A stretch of 64,000 nucleotides of DNA, from positions 62,391 through 126,390 of the forward strand of contig NZ_MJIL01000053.1 of NCBI RefSeq assembly GCF_001939735.1. The letters are read 5' to 3'. Below the pieces are notes generated by a model, which searched no databases, was not told the origin of the DNA, and saw only the letters and a program-made list of their open reading frames with translations. Both the position numbers and the translations under genes were made by a program. Positions 9,308 through 18,935 of this stretch are shown here, piece by piece. Origin of the DNA: Photobacterium proteolyticum. Lineage in GTDB: Bacteria > Pseudomonadota > Gammaproteobacteria > Enterobacterales > Vibrionaceae. Each line of letters opens with the position of its first letter. Within the stretch, counting starts at the first letter, position 1.

Positions 9308-11854
9308 GTGAAGTTCATAAAGCGATTACTTATCCTTGCAATGATTTGCACAATTCTTGGAGTCGGTACTATCTTTGGTTTTTACCTTTATGTAAAACCA
9401 GAGCTCCCAGATGTTGCAACTCTAAAAAATGTTGAATTACAGACACCTATGCAGGTATTCAGTGCAGATGGTAAGCTGATCTCCCAGTTCGGTGAGAAAC
9501 GGCGCATTCCTCTGGCACTTGACGATATTCCGCCGCAAATGATCAATGCGGTCATCGCGACCGAAGACAGCCGTTACTACGACCATCCCGGTATTGACCC
9601 GATCGGTATCGCCCGTGCCGCCTTTGTCGTGGCTACCTCGGGTTCGGCCAAACAGGGGGCAAGTACGATTACCCAGCAGTTGGCCCGAAACTTCTTTCTC
9701 TCCAACGAAAAGAAGATAATGCGAAAAATCAAAGAGATTTTTATCGCTATCCATATCGAGCAACTGCTGAGCAAAGAAGAGATCCTCGAGCTTTACCTCA
9801 ATAAAATTTACCTCGGCTACCGTTCCTACGGTGTCGGTGCAGCGGCGCAGGTGTATTTTGGCAAAGAGGTCAGCCAGCTGACCCTGAGCGAAATTGCCAT
9901 TATCGCCGGCCTGCCGAAAGCCCCGTCGACCATGAACCCGATCTACTCGATGGATCGCGCCACCACACGTCGTAACGTCGTCCTGGGTCGTATGTTTGCC
10001 GAAGGCTACATCACCCAGGCTGAACTCGATCAGGCCCGATCCGAGCCAATTCTCGCCCGTTATCACGGTGCAGAAATTGAACTCAATGCACCGTATTTTG
10101 CCGAACGCGCCCGCGCCTGGATGGTTGAGCGCTACGGTGAAGATGCCTATACCTCCGGCATGCGTATCTACACCACGGTTGATCCCAAGCTACAGCGTGC
10201 AGCCCAGACGGCAGCAGTCAACAACCTGCTGAACTATGACCAGCGCCATGGCTTCAGAGGCGCTGTCGCCACGTTGTGGAAACCCGAACAGATAGCCTGG
10301 ACGACAGACAAGGTCATCGAGCACCTGAACAAACAGCCGAGCTATGGCGAGCTCCAGGCCGCCGTCGTTATGGCCACCAGCGGCAAGAGCGCCCAGGTTC
10401 TGACCAATGACGGCGAACAGCACACCATTGAGTGGAGCGGCATGAAATGGGCCCGTAAGTTCATGACCGACACCCGCCAGGGACCTGCGCCTAAGACCGC
10501 GGCAGATATTCTGGCGGCCGGTCAGCAAATCTGGGTACAGCAAAAAGACCAGCAGTGGGTACTGAGCCAGGTACCTGATGCCAACACAGCCTTTGTCGCG
10601 GTCTCCCCGCAAAACGGCGCAGTCAAAGCCATGGTCGGCGGCTTCAACTTTGTCCACAGCAAATTTAACCGTGCCACCCAGTCCATCCGTCAGGTCGGCT
10701 CCAGCATCAAGCCGTTCATTTACTCGGCGGCGCTGGAAAAAGGCATGACGCTGGCAACCCTGGTCAATGATGCACCAATCAACCGCTGGGACAAGAGCAT
10801 GGGCACGGCATGGCGTCCTAAAAACTCGCCACCAACCTATAACGGCCCGACACGCCTGCGCCTTGGACTGGCACAGTCGAAAAACGTGATGGCCGTGCGG
10901 GTACTGCAAAATGTCGGTCTGGACGATACCATCAGCTACCTGACCCGCTTCGGCTTCAAGCGCGAAGATCTGCCGCGGGCAGAAGCCATTGCTCTAGGCG
11001 CAGGCAGTCTGACACCGCTAGAAATGGCCCAGGGTTTCTCTGTCTTTGCCAACGGCGGCTATTATGTCGAGCCTTACTTCATCGAGCGCGTTGAAGATCC
11101 TTACGGCAATCTGGTCTATCAGGCCAACCCGAATATTGTCTGCAACAACGACTGTCAGCGGGAACAGCAGCAGGCCGGCAATAACATCGCAGCCAGCCGG
11201 GCGGTACTGAACGACATTGCTATCAGCGAGCAGGAACTGGGCGATACCGGCAGTGCCATAGAAAGCGACCAGCAGCAGACGCGCTATGCGCCACAGGTTA
11301 TTTCTGAGCAAAATGCCTTTCTCGTTCGCGAGATGCTGGAGAGCAATATCTGGGGTGGCGGCGACTGGCGTCACGGCAGCGGCTGGAACGGCACCGGCTG
11401 GCGCGGTCAGGTACTCAAGCGCCGTGATGTCGGCGGTAAAACCGGTACCACCAATGGTTCGAAAGATGCGTGGTACTCAGGTTTCGGCCCGAATATTGTC
11501 GCGACGTCCTGGGTCGGCTTTGATGATCACAGCCGTGAGCTGGGTAAAGCCGCCTGGAACAACAATCTGGACAAAAAACAGATTTCCGGTGGTGAAGCCG
11601 GGGCCAAAACAGCCCAGCCGGCCTGGGTAACCTTTATGGAAACCGCCCTGGAAGATGTGCCGGTTCAGCGCAAGCAGCTACCGTCCGATATCGTCAAGGT
11701 CCGGATTGACCGCGATACCGGCAAGCTCAGCAACCGCAATGATTACACCTCGATGTTCGAGTACTTCGAAAAAGGAACAGAGCCGACCGAGCAGGTGGGC
11801 GAAGGATCCTCTGACGGTATTTTTGAATCAGACAGTTCCGACGAGCTATTCTGA
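9308..11854 (+). CDS. mrcA: Penicillin-binding protein 1A
   Basis: Bifunctional class A PBP that polymerises glycan strands and cross-links peptides in the periplasm, anchored by one N-terminal span (LLILAMICTILGVGTIFGFYLYV). The glycosyltransferase 51 domain shows EDSRYYDHPGIDPIGIARA, with catalytic Glu near 85, and KQGASTITQQLARN. An OB-like insert follows. The transpeptidase domain carries SSIKPF (Ser near 465), SKN (near 523) and KTGTTNGSKDAW (near 713). The 848-residue length is normal. Translation starts at GTG, preceded by AGGA nine bases upstream. It diverges from pilM. Confidence 0.97.
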   Translation: MKFIKRLLILAMICTILGVGTIFGFYLYVKPELPDVATLKNVELQTPMQVFSADGKLISQFGEKRRIPLALDDIPPQMINAVIATEDSRYYDHPGIDPIGIARAAFVVATSGSAKQGASTITQQLARNFFLSNEKKIMRKIKEIFIAIHIEQLLSKEEILELYLNKIYLGYRSYGVGAAAQVYFGKEVSQLTLSEIAIIAGLPKAPSTMNPIYSMDRATTRRNVVLGRMFAEGYITQAELDQARSEPILARYHGAEIELNAPYFAERARAWMVERYGEDAYTSGMRIYTTVDPKLQRAAQTAAVNNLLNYDQRHGFRGAVATLWKPEQIAWTTDKVIEHLNKQPSYGELQAAVVMATSGKSAQVLTNDGEQHTIEWSGMKWARKFMTDTRQGPAPKTAADILAAGQQIWVQQKDQQWVLSQVPDANTAFVAVSPQNGAVKAMVGGFNFVHSKFNRATQSIRQVGSSIKPFIYSAALEKGMTLATLVNDAPINRWDKSMGTAWRPKNSPPTYNGPTRLRLGLAQSKNVMAVRVLQNVGLDDTISYLTRFGFKREDLPRAEAIALGAGSLTPLEMAQGFSVFANGGYYVEPYFIERVEDPYGNLVYQANPNIVCNNDCQREQQQAGNNIAASRAVLNDIAISEQELGDTGSAIESDQQQTRYAPQVISEQNAFLVREMLESNIWGGGDWRHGSGWNGTGWRGQVLKRRDVGGKTGTTNGSKDAWYSGFGPNIVATSWVGFDDHSRELGKAAWNNNLDKKQISGGEAGAKTAQPAWVTFMETALEDVPVQRKQLPSDIVKVRIDRDTGKLSNRNDYTSMFEYFEKGTEPTEQVGEGSSDGIFESDSSDELF

Positions 11855-11875
11855 TCCAACGCCAAGTTCACGTCG

Positions 11876-11906
11876 AAAAAAGAGCACCGAATGGCGCTCT
11901 TTTTAT
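11876..11906. terminator. Bidirectional terminator mrcA / oxyR
   Basis: The stem AAAAAGAGC / GCTCTTTTT, with a loop of about 10 nt, lies between the converging stop codons of mrcA and oxyR. A-runs and T-runs on both sides let it act in both directions. Confidence 0.8.
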
Positions 11907-11923
11907 ATCTGGCGATATAGCCC

Positions 11924-12826
11924 TTAATCAACACTGAAGTGGGCCGCAATATGCTGGTTGATCAGCTCGGCGATTTTCTCATAGCGTCCCCGCAGCGGTG
12001 AGCCCGGCCGGTATGCAAGGGTGATCAGGCGTGTCGGTACCGGATCGCAGGCTTTTACATAGCTCACCCCATCGCGATTTTGCTCTTTGGGCGTTGCCAG
12101 CTTAGGCAGCAGCGTGATCCCGCTTCCCGCGGCAACCATGTTGCGCAACGTCTCAAGACTGGTCGCCTTGAAGCTGCCATCCTCATGGGCACCGGCGGCA
12201 AAGCAAAAGCCCATCGCCTGATCCCGCAGACAATGGCCGTCTCCCAGCATCAACAGGGTTTCGCCGTTTAACTGGGCCATATCCAGCGTTTCTTTCTTGG
12301 CCCAAGGGTGCTCCTCAGGGACAGCCAGAACCATAGGTTCATGGTAGAGCGGCAGCTCAATGAAGTGCTCGGTCTCTTTGACGGCGGCCAGAATAATACA
12401 GTCCAGTTTGCCCTCTTCCAGCTGTCGGACCAACTGGTGGGTCTGCGCCTCATGGAGGAACAACTCGAGTTGCGGAAACGAAGCCTTGATCTGCGGGATA
12501 ATGTGCGGCAGCAAATACGGACCGACGGTCGGAATAAACCCGATATGCAGCGGCCCGGCCATACTTTCCCCCTGCTGGCTCGCCAGCTCCGTCAGCACCT
12601 TGACCTCCAGCAGCACTTTTTGCGCCTGCGAGACCAGGCTCAGACCGGCATCGGTAAACAGCACCCGGCGACTGGTTCGCTCCAGCAGGGATACACCGAG
12701 CTCGTCTTCAAGCTTGCGGATTTGGCCGCTCAGGGTGGGCTGGCTGACAAAACAGGCCTCGGCCGCTTTTCTGAAATGCTTATGCTCAGACAACGCCACC
12801 AGATACTCAAGATCTCGAATGTTCAT
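11924..12826 (-). CDS. oxyR: Hydrogen-peroxide-sensing LysR-type regulator OxyR
   Basis: Activates peroxide-defence genes after forming an intramolecular disulfide. The 300 residues have the LysR winged-helix N-terminus (MNIRDLEYLVALSEHKHFRKAA) and a substrate-binding-like regulatory domain. The sensing cysteines fall at exactly the E. coli positions, Cys199 and Cys208, in GDGHCLRDQAMGFC. The gene diverges from a hybrid peroxiredoxin, and a tandem OxyR-type site begins 16 bp upstream of its start codon. That fits autoregulation together with activation of the divergent gene. Confidence 0.96.
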   Translation of the reverse strand: MNIRDLEYLVALSEHKHFRKAAEACFVSQPTLSGQIRKLEDELGVSLLERTSRRVLFTDAGLSLVSQAQKVLLEVKVLTELASQQGESMAGPLHIGFIPTVGPYLLPHIIPQIKASFPQLELFLHEAQTHQLVRQLEEGKLDCIILAAVKETEHFIELPLYHEPMVLAVPEEHPWAKKETLDMAQLNGETLLMLGDGHCLRDQAMGFCFAAGAHEDGSFKATSLETLRNMVAAGSGITLLPKLATPKEQNRDGVSYVKACDPVPTRLITLAYRPGSPLRGRYEKIAELINQHIAAHFSVD

Positions 12827-12842
12827 GACTAGATATCTTTTG

Positions 12843-12879
12843 ATAGAAATTAACTATCAAAACAATAGCAGCAAACGAT
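12843..12879. promoter_or_regulatory. OxyR tandem binding motif
   Basis: ATAG at 12843 and CTAT at 12854, then ATAG at 12865 and CGAT at 12876, each separated by exactly 7 bp. This reproduces the OxyR consensus ATAG-N7-CTAT-N7-ATAG-N7-CTAT with a single mismatch in the last quarter-site. It lies between oxyR and the peroxiredoxin gene. Confidence 0.85.
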
Positions 12880-12996
12880 TAGAACTATCAAGCCAAAATC
12901 GACATAATCATCACATCAAAACGGAGCAGCGAAGAGTAAGCTCCGGTTGAGACATAAAAACCATCTATACACATTTGAATTATTGAGGAAAATATT

Positions 12997-13725
12997 ATGT
13001 TCGCATCAAAAGAAGGCCAGGCAGTCCCACAGGTTACTTTCCACACCCGCCAGGGCAACCAGTGGGTTGACCTAACCACCAACGAGCTTTTTGCCGACAA
13101 GACAGTGGTGGTATTCAGCCTGCCAGGCGCCTTCACTCCAACGTGTTCTTCAAGCCACCTGCCGCGCTACAACGAACTGGCATCCGTTTTTGCCGAGCAC
13201 GGTGTCGACGACATCCTGTGCGTGTCGGTCAACGATACCTTTGTTATGAACGCCTGGAAGGCTGATCAGGAAGCAGAAAACATCACCTTCATCCCAGACG
13301 GCAACGGCGAGTTCTCAAAAGGTATGGGTATGCTGGTCGACAAGGAGGAACTTGGTTTCGGTCCTCGCTCATGGCGCTACAGCATGCTGGTGAAAAACGG
13401 CGTGGTAGAAAAAATGTTCATCGAAAACGAAGAGCCGGGCGACCCGTTCAAAGTCTCTGATGCCGACACCATGCTTCAATACGTGGCTCCCGAGCACAAG
13501 CTGCAAGAGTCAATCACGGTATTTACCAAGCCTGGCTGTCCGTTCTGTGCCAAGGCGAAGCAGAACCTTATCGATAAGGGACTGCAGTATGAAGAAGTTA
13601 TCCTGGGCAAGGATGCAACCACTGTCAGCCTGCGTGCAGTATCCGGTCGCAGCACCGTGCCTCAGGTATTTATCGGCGGCAAGCACATCGGCGGCAGCGA
13701 AGAACTAGAAGCATTCCTGGGCTAA
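12997..13725 (+). CDS. Hybrid peroxiredoxin 5-glutaredoxin
   Basis: Glutathione-dependent peroxidase of the hybrid Prx5-Grx type known from Haemophilus and Vibrio. It reduces peroxides and recycles through its own glutaredoxin domain. The peroxiredoxin part (about 1-165) has [12 protein letters not shown] with peroxidatic Cys50. The glutaredoxin part (about 172-242) has CPFC at 181-184 and the glutathione-site signature [20 protein letters not shown]. The 242-residue length is typical. The OxyR motif and divergent oxyR indicate peroxide induction. A disulfide oxidoreductase gene follows 92 bp downstream. Confidence 0.95.
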   Translation: MFASKEGQAVPQVTFHTRQGNQWVDLTTNELFADKTVVVFSLPGAFTPTCSSSHLPRYNELASVFAEHGVDDILCVSVNDTFVMNAWKADQEAENITFIPDGNGEFSKGMGMLVDKEELGFGPRSWRYSMLVKNGVVEKMFIENEEPGDPFKVSDADTMLQYVAPEHKLQESITVFTKPGCPFCAKAKQNLIDKGLQYEEVILGKDATTVSLRAVSGRSTVPQVFIGGKHIGGSEELEAFLG

Positions 13726-13747
13726 ATCGGCCAGGCAGCAATAACAA

Positions 13748-13768
13748 GGTGGGGCGTAATGCCCCACC
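13748..13768 (+). other. Intercistronic hairpin
   Basis: A perfect 8-bp stem GGTGGGGC / GCCCCACC with a 5-nt loop lies between the peroxiredoxin and the oxidoreductase gene. No T-run follows, so it is more likely an mRNA-stabilising or partly terminating hairpin than a full intrinsic terminator. Confidence 0.55.
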
Positions 13769-13817
13769 GTTACGAATACAGCCGAAAACTGGCAAGATTT
13801 GAGTGGAGAGAGCAAAA

Positions 13818-15269
13818 ATGAAAACCCTGAATGTTGATGTTGCAGTCATCGGTGGTGGCACCGCAGGCCTGGGCGCATACCGCGCAGCCAAGGCCCATAC
13901 CGATAGCGTAGTAATGATTGAAGGCGGTCCTTACGGCACAACCTGTGCCCGCGTTGGTTGCATGCCATCAAAACTGCTGATTGCTGCTGCAGAAAGCGTT
14001 CACCAGATCGAAAAGGCGCCGGCGTTTGGTGTCCACCCGCAAGGCGAAATCGTCATTAACGGCCGTGAAGTCATGGACCGTGTCAAGCGCGAGCGAGACC
14101 GCTTTGTCGGCTTTGTTCTGGAAGGGGTCGACGAAATCCCGTCACAAGACAAGATTTCCGGCTATGCCAAGTTCATCGACAACAACACCCTGACCGTCGA
14201 CGATCACACCCAAATCACCGCCAAGCGTATTGTGATTGCAACGGGCTCCCGCCCTGCCTACCCGGCAGTATGGAACGAGCTGGGTGATCGCCTGATCATC
14301 AATGATGATGTGTTCAACTGGGACGACCTGCCAAGTTCGGTTGCGGTATTCGGTCCCGGTGTTATCGGCCTTGAACTGGGCCAGGCTCTAAAACGCCTTG
14401 GTGTAGAAGTTGTCATGTTCGGCCTTGGTGGTCAGGTTGGTCCACTCACCGACCCTGCTGTTATGGCCTATGCCGACAAGGCCTTCAACGAAGAGTTCTA
14501 CCTCGATGCCGATGTCAGGCTCGAGAGCATGAAACGTATTGGTGATGCTGTCGAGATCCAGTACCTGGATAAGGACGGCGAATTCAAAGTGATCACTGTC
14601 GACTATGTCCTGGCTGCCACTGGCCGCCGCCCGAATGTCGACAAGCTGGCGATAGAGAATACTTCGCTGGAACTGGATGAACGTGGTGTACCGGTAGCCG
14701 ATCACTTTACCCTGCAGACGTCGGCCGAGAATATTTTTATCGCCGGTGATGCCAGCAACCAGCTTCCGCTGCTGCACGAGGCGGCTGACCAGGGGCGTAT
14801 TGCCGGTGATAACGCCGGCCGCTTCCCGGATATCCGCGCCGGGTTGCGCCGCTCGAAAATCTCGGCTGTCTTCTCTGATCCGCAAATTGCAATGGTCGGC
14901 GAAACCTACAAGGAAATTACCACACGTCTTGGTAACTGCGGCTGTTTCGAAACCGGTGAGGTGTCGTTTGAAAATCAGGGCCGTTCCCGTGTCATGCTGC
15001 GCAACAAAGGGATGCTTCATGTCTACGGTGAACACGGTACCGGCCGTTTCCTGGGTGCCGAAATGATGGGCCCGAATGCCGAACACCTGGCGCACCTGCT
15101 GGCTTGGGCACACCAGAACAAGATGACCGTAGCAGAAATGCTGGACATGCCTTTCTATCACCCGGTTATCGAGGAAGGGGTTCGCACCGCACTGCGTGAC
15201 CTCAATGCCAAGCTGCACCTGGGTCCGGAAATGATCAAGCACTGTCTGGACTGTGGCCCAGGCTGTTAA
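13818..15269 (+). CDS. Dihydrolipoamide dehydrogenase-like FAD disulfide oxidoreductase
   Basis: Class I pyridine-nucleotide disulfide oxidoreductase, usually annotated dihydrolipoyl dehydrogenase. The ATG at 13818, with GGAGAG just upstream, is preferred over a GTG at 13803. The 483 residues show an FAD Rossmann motif (VIGGGTAGLGA, 10-20), the redox disulfide in CARVGCMPSK (Cys43, Cys48), a second nucleotide motif (FGPGVIGLELGQ), the FAD motif IFIAGDASNQLPLLHEA and a C-terminal HPVIEE catalytic His-Glu pair. It ends in an extra cysteine-rich tail, CLDCGPGC. It is not with pyruvate dehydrogenase genes but follows an OxyR-linked peroxiredoxin, so its substrate is probably a stress-related disulfide. 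Confidence 0.85.
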   Translation: MKTLNVDVAVIGGGTAGLGAYRAAKAHTDSVVMIEGGPYGTTCARVGCMPSKLLIAAAESVHQIEKAPAFGVHPQGEIVINGREVMDRVKRERDRFVGFVLEGVDEIPSQDKISGYAKFIDNNTLTVDDHTQITAKRIVIATGSRPAYPAVWNELGDRLIINDDVFNWDDLPSSVAVFGPGVIGLELGQALKRLGVEVVMFGLGGQVGPLTDPAVMAYADKAFNEEFYLDADVRLESMKRIGDAVEIQYLDKDGEFKVITVDYVLAATGRRPNVDKLAIENTSLELDERGVPVADHFTLQTSAENIFIAGDASNQLPLLHEAADQGRIAGDNAGRFPDIRAGLRRSKISAVFSDPQIAMVGETYKEITTRLGNCGCFETGEVSFENQGRSRVMLRNKGMLHVYGEHGTGRFLGAEMMGPNAEHLAHLLAWAHQNKMTVAEMLDMPFYHPVIEEGVRTALRDLNAKLHLGPEMIKHCLDCGPGC

Positions 15270-15301
15270 TCAACACAACAACTCTCCTGCACTACCGATC
15301 C

Positions 15302-15325
15302 GCCCTCCATCCGGAGGGCTTTTTT
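15302..15325 (+). terminator. Terminator after the oxidoreductase gene
   Basis: GCCCTCC-ATCC-GGAGGGC followed by six T residues, 32 bp after the stop codon. Confidence 0.88.
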
Positions 15326-15368
15326 CATGTACAATCCTATTTTCTGTCAAAGCAATTCGGATGACATC

Positions 15369-15638
15369 ATGGGTTGTCGTAGCTGCCAAGCGGCGCAAGT
15401 ATTCAAACAAAAGCTCGGGCGATGCCGCCAATGTATGGTTCAGCTATCAGTACTGAGCGTGATCAGTTGGGGCGCCTGGTATTACTTCTACCTGCCTACC
15501 CCTACCGTCGTGGAGTCCATTACCCTTCTTTTTGCCGCCACCGCCTTCAGCCTGCTGCTGATCGCCCACTGGGTAGTCGCCTTCATGTTGTGGCTAAAAA
15601 AGACCAACAAGAGCGCGCGCCAGCAACAATCGCCATAA
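15369..15638 (+). CDS. DUF3624 family small membrane protein
   Basis: 89 residues beginning MGCRSCQAAQVFKQKLGRCRQCM, a Cys-X2-Cys pair repeated twice, followed by two hydrophobic spans (SVISWGAWYYFYL and SITLLFAATAFSLLLIAHWVVAFML) and a basic tail. This is the pattern of the DUF3624 family found in vibrios; its function is unknown. An in-frame ATG at 15327 would add 14 residues and has GGAGGG upstream, but that GGAGGG is the 3' arm of the preceding terminator. The later start, which begins at the conserved cysteines, is therefore preferred. It converges on argH. Confidence 0.7.
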   Translation: MGCRSCQAAQVFKQKLGRCRQCMVQLSVLSVISWGAWYYFYLPTPTVVESITLLFAATAFSLLLIAHWVVAFMLWLKKTNKSARQQQSP

Positions 15639-15681
15639 AAAAATCCGGCCTGCAGGATAACGCCTGCGACCGGATTTTTTA
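15637..15681. terminator. Bidirectional terminator DUF3624 / argH
   Basis: AAAAAATCCGG ... CCGGATTTTTT with an inner GCAGG / CCTGC stem. It is flanked by A- and T-runs and sits between converging genes. Confidence 0.85.
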
Positions 15682-15703
15682 CATTCGAATAGCGAGCTAG
15701 CCG

Positions 15704-17581
15704 TTACGCGACATTTACTGTCGGAATCGCCTGCTCCTGATCCAGACGCACTTCCAGCGCGACTTCGTCACAGGCATGCTGACGCGGGCAACGGTCACAG
15801 TCTTTCATCACTTTTTCCGGCAACAACGACTTGGATGTCGGGATAAAGCCTTGCTTCATAAAGAATTCAGGCACACGCGTCAGTACAAAGACCTTCTTGA
15901 TCGCCATCTGACCGGCTTTCTCAATCAAATGTTCGACAATCGCCTTACCCTGGCCCTGCTGCTGCCAGCCGGCCTCGACACCCAGTGAGCGAATTTCTGC
16001 CAATCCGGAGTCGTAGACATACAGCGATGCACATCCCGTCACTGTTCCGTGGTGTTCAGCCACGGCAAACGAGCCGATATCACGCACCAGTTCATTGCGC
16101 ATCCGTGGCAGGTTCTCACCCAGTCCAGCCCAGTAGACAACCATGCCCTCAATGGCATCAAGGTCGGTCAGACGTGCTCCCCGTACCTTCACACCCGGCG
16201 AGTAGCGTTTCTCGAGACGCTTCTCGGCCTGGCCAATCGCATAATCCACCTGGTTAGGTGCGACCCCACCAAGGGCACAACGCTTGTCCAGACACGAATC
16301 AATCGTCAGGATTGGATACACATCCTCGTCTATCACCTCGGAGAAGGCTTTCATTTCGGTTAGTGACAGCTCTTCCAGTGCGCAGCCCTTGTCGATAGCG
16401 GCCACCACGGCCACCCCGACGATATGGTGGGCTTCACGGAACGGGATACCTTTGGCAACCAGGTAATCAGCCAGCTCGGTGGCATTCGAGTAGCCCTGCA
16501 TCGCGGCTTCCAGGGTACGATCCTTATTGACCTTGATGCCGTCAAAACATAGCGCAGCCATTTCCATACAGTCATGCCAGCTATCAAGGGCATCAAACAA
16601 ACCTTCCTTGTCTTCCTGCATGTCTTTGTTGTAGGCCAGCGGCAATGCCTTCACCGTCATCATCATGCCAGCCATCGAACCGTATACCCGGCCACATTTA
16701 CCCCGGATCAGCTCCAGCGCATCCGGGTTTTTCTTCTGCGGCATCAGGGACGAGCCCGAGGTCACAGTATCCGCCAGCTCGATAAAGTTCGATTCGCCGG
16801 AGTTATAGAAGATCAAGTCTTCCGCCATCCGTGACAGGTGCAGCATCGAAATAGAGGCCGTCGACAACAGCTCCATCACGTGGTCGCGATCAGACACCGA
16901 GTCAAGACTGTTGCGGGTTGCCCGGTGGAAACCCAGGCTATGGGCCAGCTCCTCGCGGTCAATCGGATAGGCCGTACCGGCCAGCGCCCCCGAACCCAGC
17001 GGACAGGTATCAAGACGATTAAGCGCGTCGTGAAGACGCGAATGATCACGCTCGAACATCTCCACATAGGCCAGACACCAGTGGGCAAACGTCACCGGCT
17101 GTGCCCGCTGCAAATGGGTATAGCCAGGCAATACCGTCCCCTGATGGTCACGGGCGACCGAGACCAGCTGGTTCTGCAGCTTATCGAGCATCAACAGTAG
17201 CTGCTGGCCCTGCTGACGACACCATAGCTTCAGATCCGTCGCAACCTGATCGTTACGCGAACGACCGGTGTGCAGTTTCTTGCCCAGATCCCCCACCTTG
17301 CTGATCAATTGCTGCTCAACCCAGCTGTGAATGTCCTCGGCATCAGAGCGCAGGATTTGCTCCGGATCTTCCATCACCGCCAGCTTAAGCTCGTTCAGCG
17401 CCAGCTCGAGCCTCTGCTGCTCTTCATCCGTCAGGACATTCACCTGACGCAGTGCCTTTGACCATGCAATAGAACCAACGATGTCTTGCTCCGCCAAACG
17501 GTAATCAAAACGTAGTGAATCGTTGAACTGCTTGAACCGTGTGTCAGCTGCCTGACTAAAACGTCCGCCCCATAGTGCCAT
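15704..17581 (-). CDS. argH: Argininosuccinate lyase fused to N-acetylglutamate synthase-type acetyltransferase
   Basis: Residues 1 to about 460 are argininosuccinate lyase, which splits argininosuccinate into arginine and fumarate. The fumarase/lyase signature [15 protein letters not shown] is present. Residues from about 470 to 625 form a GNAT acetyltransferase ([16 protein letters not shown]; acetyl-CoA loop [18 protein letters not shown]) related to the catalytic part of ArgA. Such ArgH(A) fusions are established in Moritella and Vibrio, where the domain makes N-acetylglutamate, the first committed step. The fusion therefore joins the first and last enzymes of the pathway. It is the last gene of argCBGH. 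Confidence 0.95.
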   Translation of the reverse strand: MALWGGRFSQAADTRFKQFNDSLRFDYRLAEQDIVGSIAWSKALRQVNVLTDEEQQRLELALNELKLAVMEDPEQILRSDAEDIHSWVEQQLISKVGDLGKKLHTGRSRNDQVATDLKLWCRQQGQQLLLMLDKLQNQLVSVARDHQGTVLPGYTHLQRAQPVTFAHWCLAYVEMFERDHSRLHDALNRLDTCPLGSGALAGTAYPIDREELAHSLGFHRATRNSLDSVSDRDHVMELLSTASISMLHLSRMAEDLIFYNSGESNFIELADTVTSGSSLMPQKKNPDALELIRGKCGRVYGSMAGMMMTVKALPLAYNKDMQEDKEGLFDALDSWHDCMEMAALCFDGIKVNKDRTLEAAMQGYSNATELADYLVAKGIPFREAHHIVGVAVVAAIDKGCALEELSLTEMKAFSEVIDEDVYPILTIDSCLDKRCALGGVAPNQVDYAIGQAEKRLEKRYSPGVKVRGARLTDLDAIEGMVVYWAGLGENLPRMRNELVRDIGSFAVAEHHGTVTGCASLYVYDSGLAEIRSLGVEAGWQQQGQGKAIVEHLIEKAGQMAIKKVFVLTRVPEFFMKQGFIPTSKSLLPEKVMKDCDRCPRQHACDEVALEVRLDQEQAIPTVNVA

Positions 17582-17627
17582 GGTACTTCTCCTATGCTTC
17601 GCTACTCGACTTGCTCATTGCTCTGAA

Positions 17628-18842
17628 TTATTTATTTTTCTTTTGTTCGTTTAACGCACGAATACGGCTGGCCAGCGAGTACAGGCGGATAAAGCCTTCA
17701 GCATGACTGTGGTCATAAACCTCATCTTCACCAAAGGTGGCAAATTCTTCCGAGTACAGGCTGTTTAGCGAGCGCTTCTGAACAACTGTAGCTTGCCCCT
17801 TATAGAGTTTCACCACAACTTCACCGCTCACATCCTGGGCAAGCTCATCGGCAGCTGCCAGCAATGATTTGCAAAGCGGGGTAAACCAACGACCGTCATA
17901 GATAAGGTGCGAGGCTTTCAGGCCGATAGACTCACGGAACTCAAACGATTCCTTGTCGAGAACCAGCTGTTCAACCGCACGCAGTGCCTCGTTCATAATC
18001 GTGCCGCCCGGAGTTTCGTAGCAGCCACGGGATTTCATACCCACCAGACGGTTCTCGACGATATCGATACGGCCGACACCGTGCTCGGCACCTTTCTCGT
18101 TGAGGTAGGTCAGAACGTTGAGTGGTGACATCGCTTCGCCGTCAACCGCGACAATTTCGCCCTTATCAATCAGGATTGACACCGTTTCTGGTTTTTCTGG
18201 TGCATCTTCAGGATCTTTAGTCCAGACCCAGCACAGCTCGTTAGGCTGGTTCCAGGTATCTTCCAGTACTCCGCCCTCAGTCGAAATGTGCCAGGCATTG
18301 GCATCACGCGAGTAGATTTTTTCCAGTGACGCCGTACATGGGATGTCACGCTCGGCCAGATAGTCCAGCAGAGCCTCACGGCTACGCAGATCCCACTCAC
18401 GCCAAGGCGCAATCACTGTCAGCTGTGGTGCCAGGGCCGCATAGGCACTTTCAAAACGTACCTGGTCATTACCTTTACCGGTACAGCCGTGGCAGACGGC
18501 ATCAGCACCGACTTCCAGTGCACATTCAACCTGTGCCTTGGCGATAATCGGACGTGCCATTGAAGTACCCAGCAGGTATTTGCCTTCGTAGATAGCACCG
18601 GTCTTAAGGCTCGGGTAGATATAGTCGGCGACCATTTCGTCCTTAAGGTCAGCAATGAAGCAAGAAGATGCTCCCGAGGCCAATGCCTTCTCTTCAATCC
18701 CTTCCAGCTCTGCCTCACCCTGGCCGACATCGGCCACAAACGCCACAACCTCACAGTCATAGTTTTCTTTCAGCCATGGAATAATCGCTGATGTGTCCAG
18801 ACCGCCGGAATAGGCCAATACTACTTTAGTTACCTTGCTCAT
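17628..18842 (-). CDS. argG: Argininosuccinate synthase
   Basis: Condenses citrulline and aspartate with ATP to argininosuccinate. The 404 residues start [24 protein letters not shown], carrying the PP-loop SGGLDTS (14-20). Further motifs are [13 protein letters not shown] and [11 protein letters not shown], which contact substrate and nucleotide. The length fits the short (type 1) family. It follows argB by 93 bp and precedes argH by 46 bp in the same operon. Confidence 0.97.
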   Translation of the reverse strand: MSKVTKVVLAYSGGLDTSAIIPWLKENYDCEVVAFVADVGQGEAELEGIEEKALASGASSCFIADLKDEMVADYIYPSLKTGAIYEGKYLLGTSMARPIIAKAQVECALEVGADAVCHGCTGKGNDQVRFESAYAALAPQLTVIAPWREWDLRSREALLDYLAERDIPCTASLEKIYSRDANAWHISTEGGVLEDTWNQPNELCWVWTKDPEDAPEKPETVSILIDKGEIVAVDGEAMSPLNVLTYLNEKGAEHGVGRIDIVENRLVGMKSRGCYETPGGTIMNEALRAVEQLVLDKESFEFRESIGLKASHLIYDGRWFTPLCKSLLAAADELAQDVSGEVVVKLYKGQATVVQKRSLNSLYSEEFATFGEDEVYDHSHAEGFIRLYSLASRIRALNEQKKNK

Positions 18843-18935
18843 AATGCTCTCCTGCTTGCCTGCTCGACGGTCATACCGCTCAGGCGTTTTAATATAATGG
18901 GTGTTCTAATCAAATAAATTCTGTTTTCGCCCGGC

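Noticed and set aside
15313-15327. GGAGGG as the ribosome site of an ATG at 15327 for the DUF3624 gene
   Set aside because: The GGAGGG is the 3' arm of the preceding terminator hairpin, and the extra 14 residues precede the conserved cysteines of the family.
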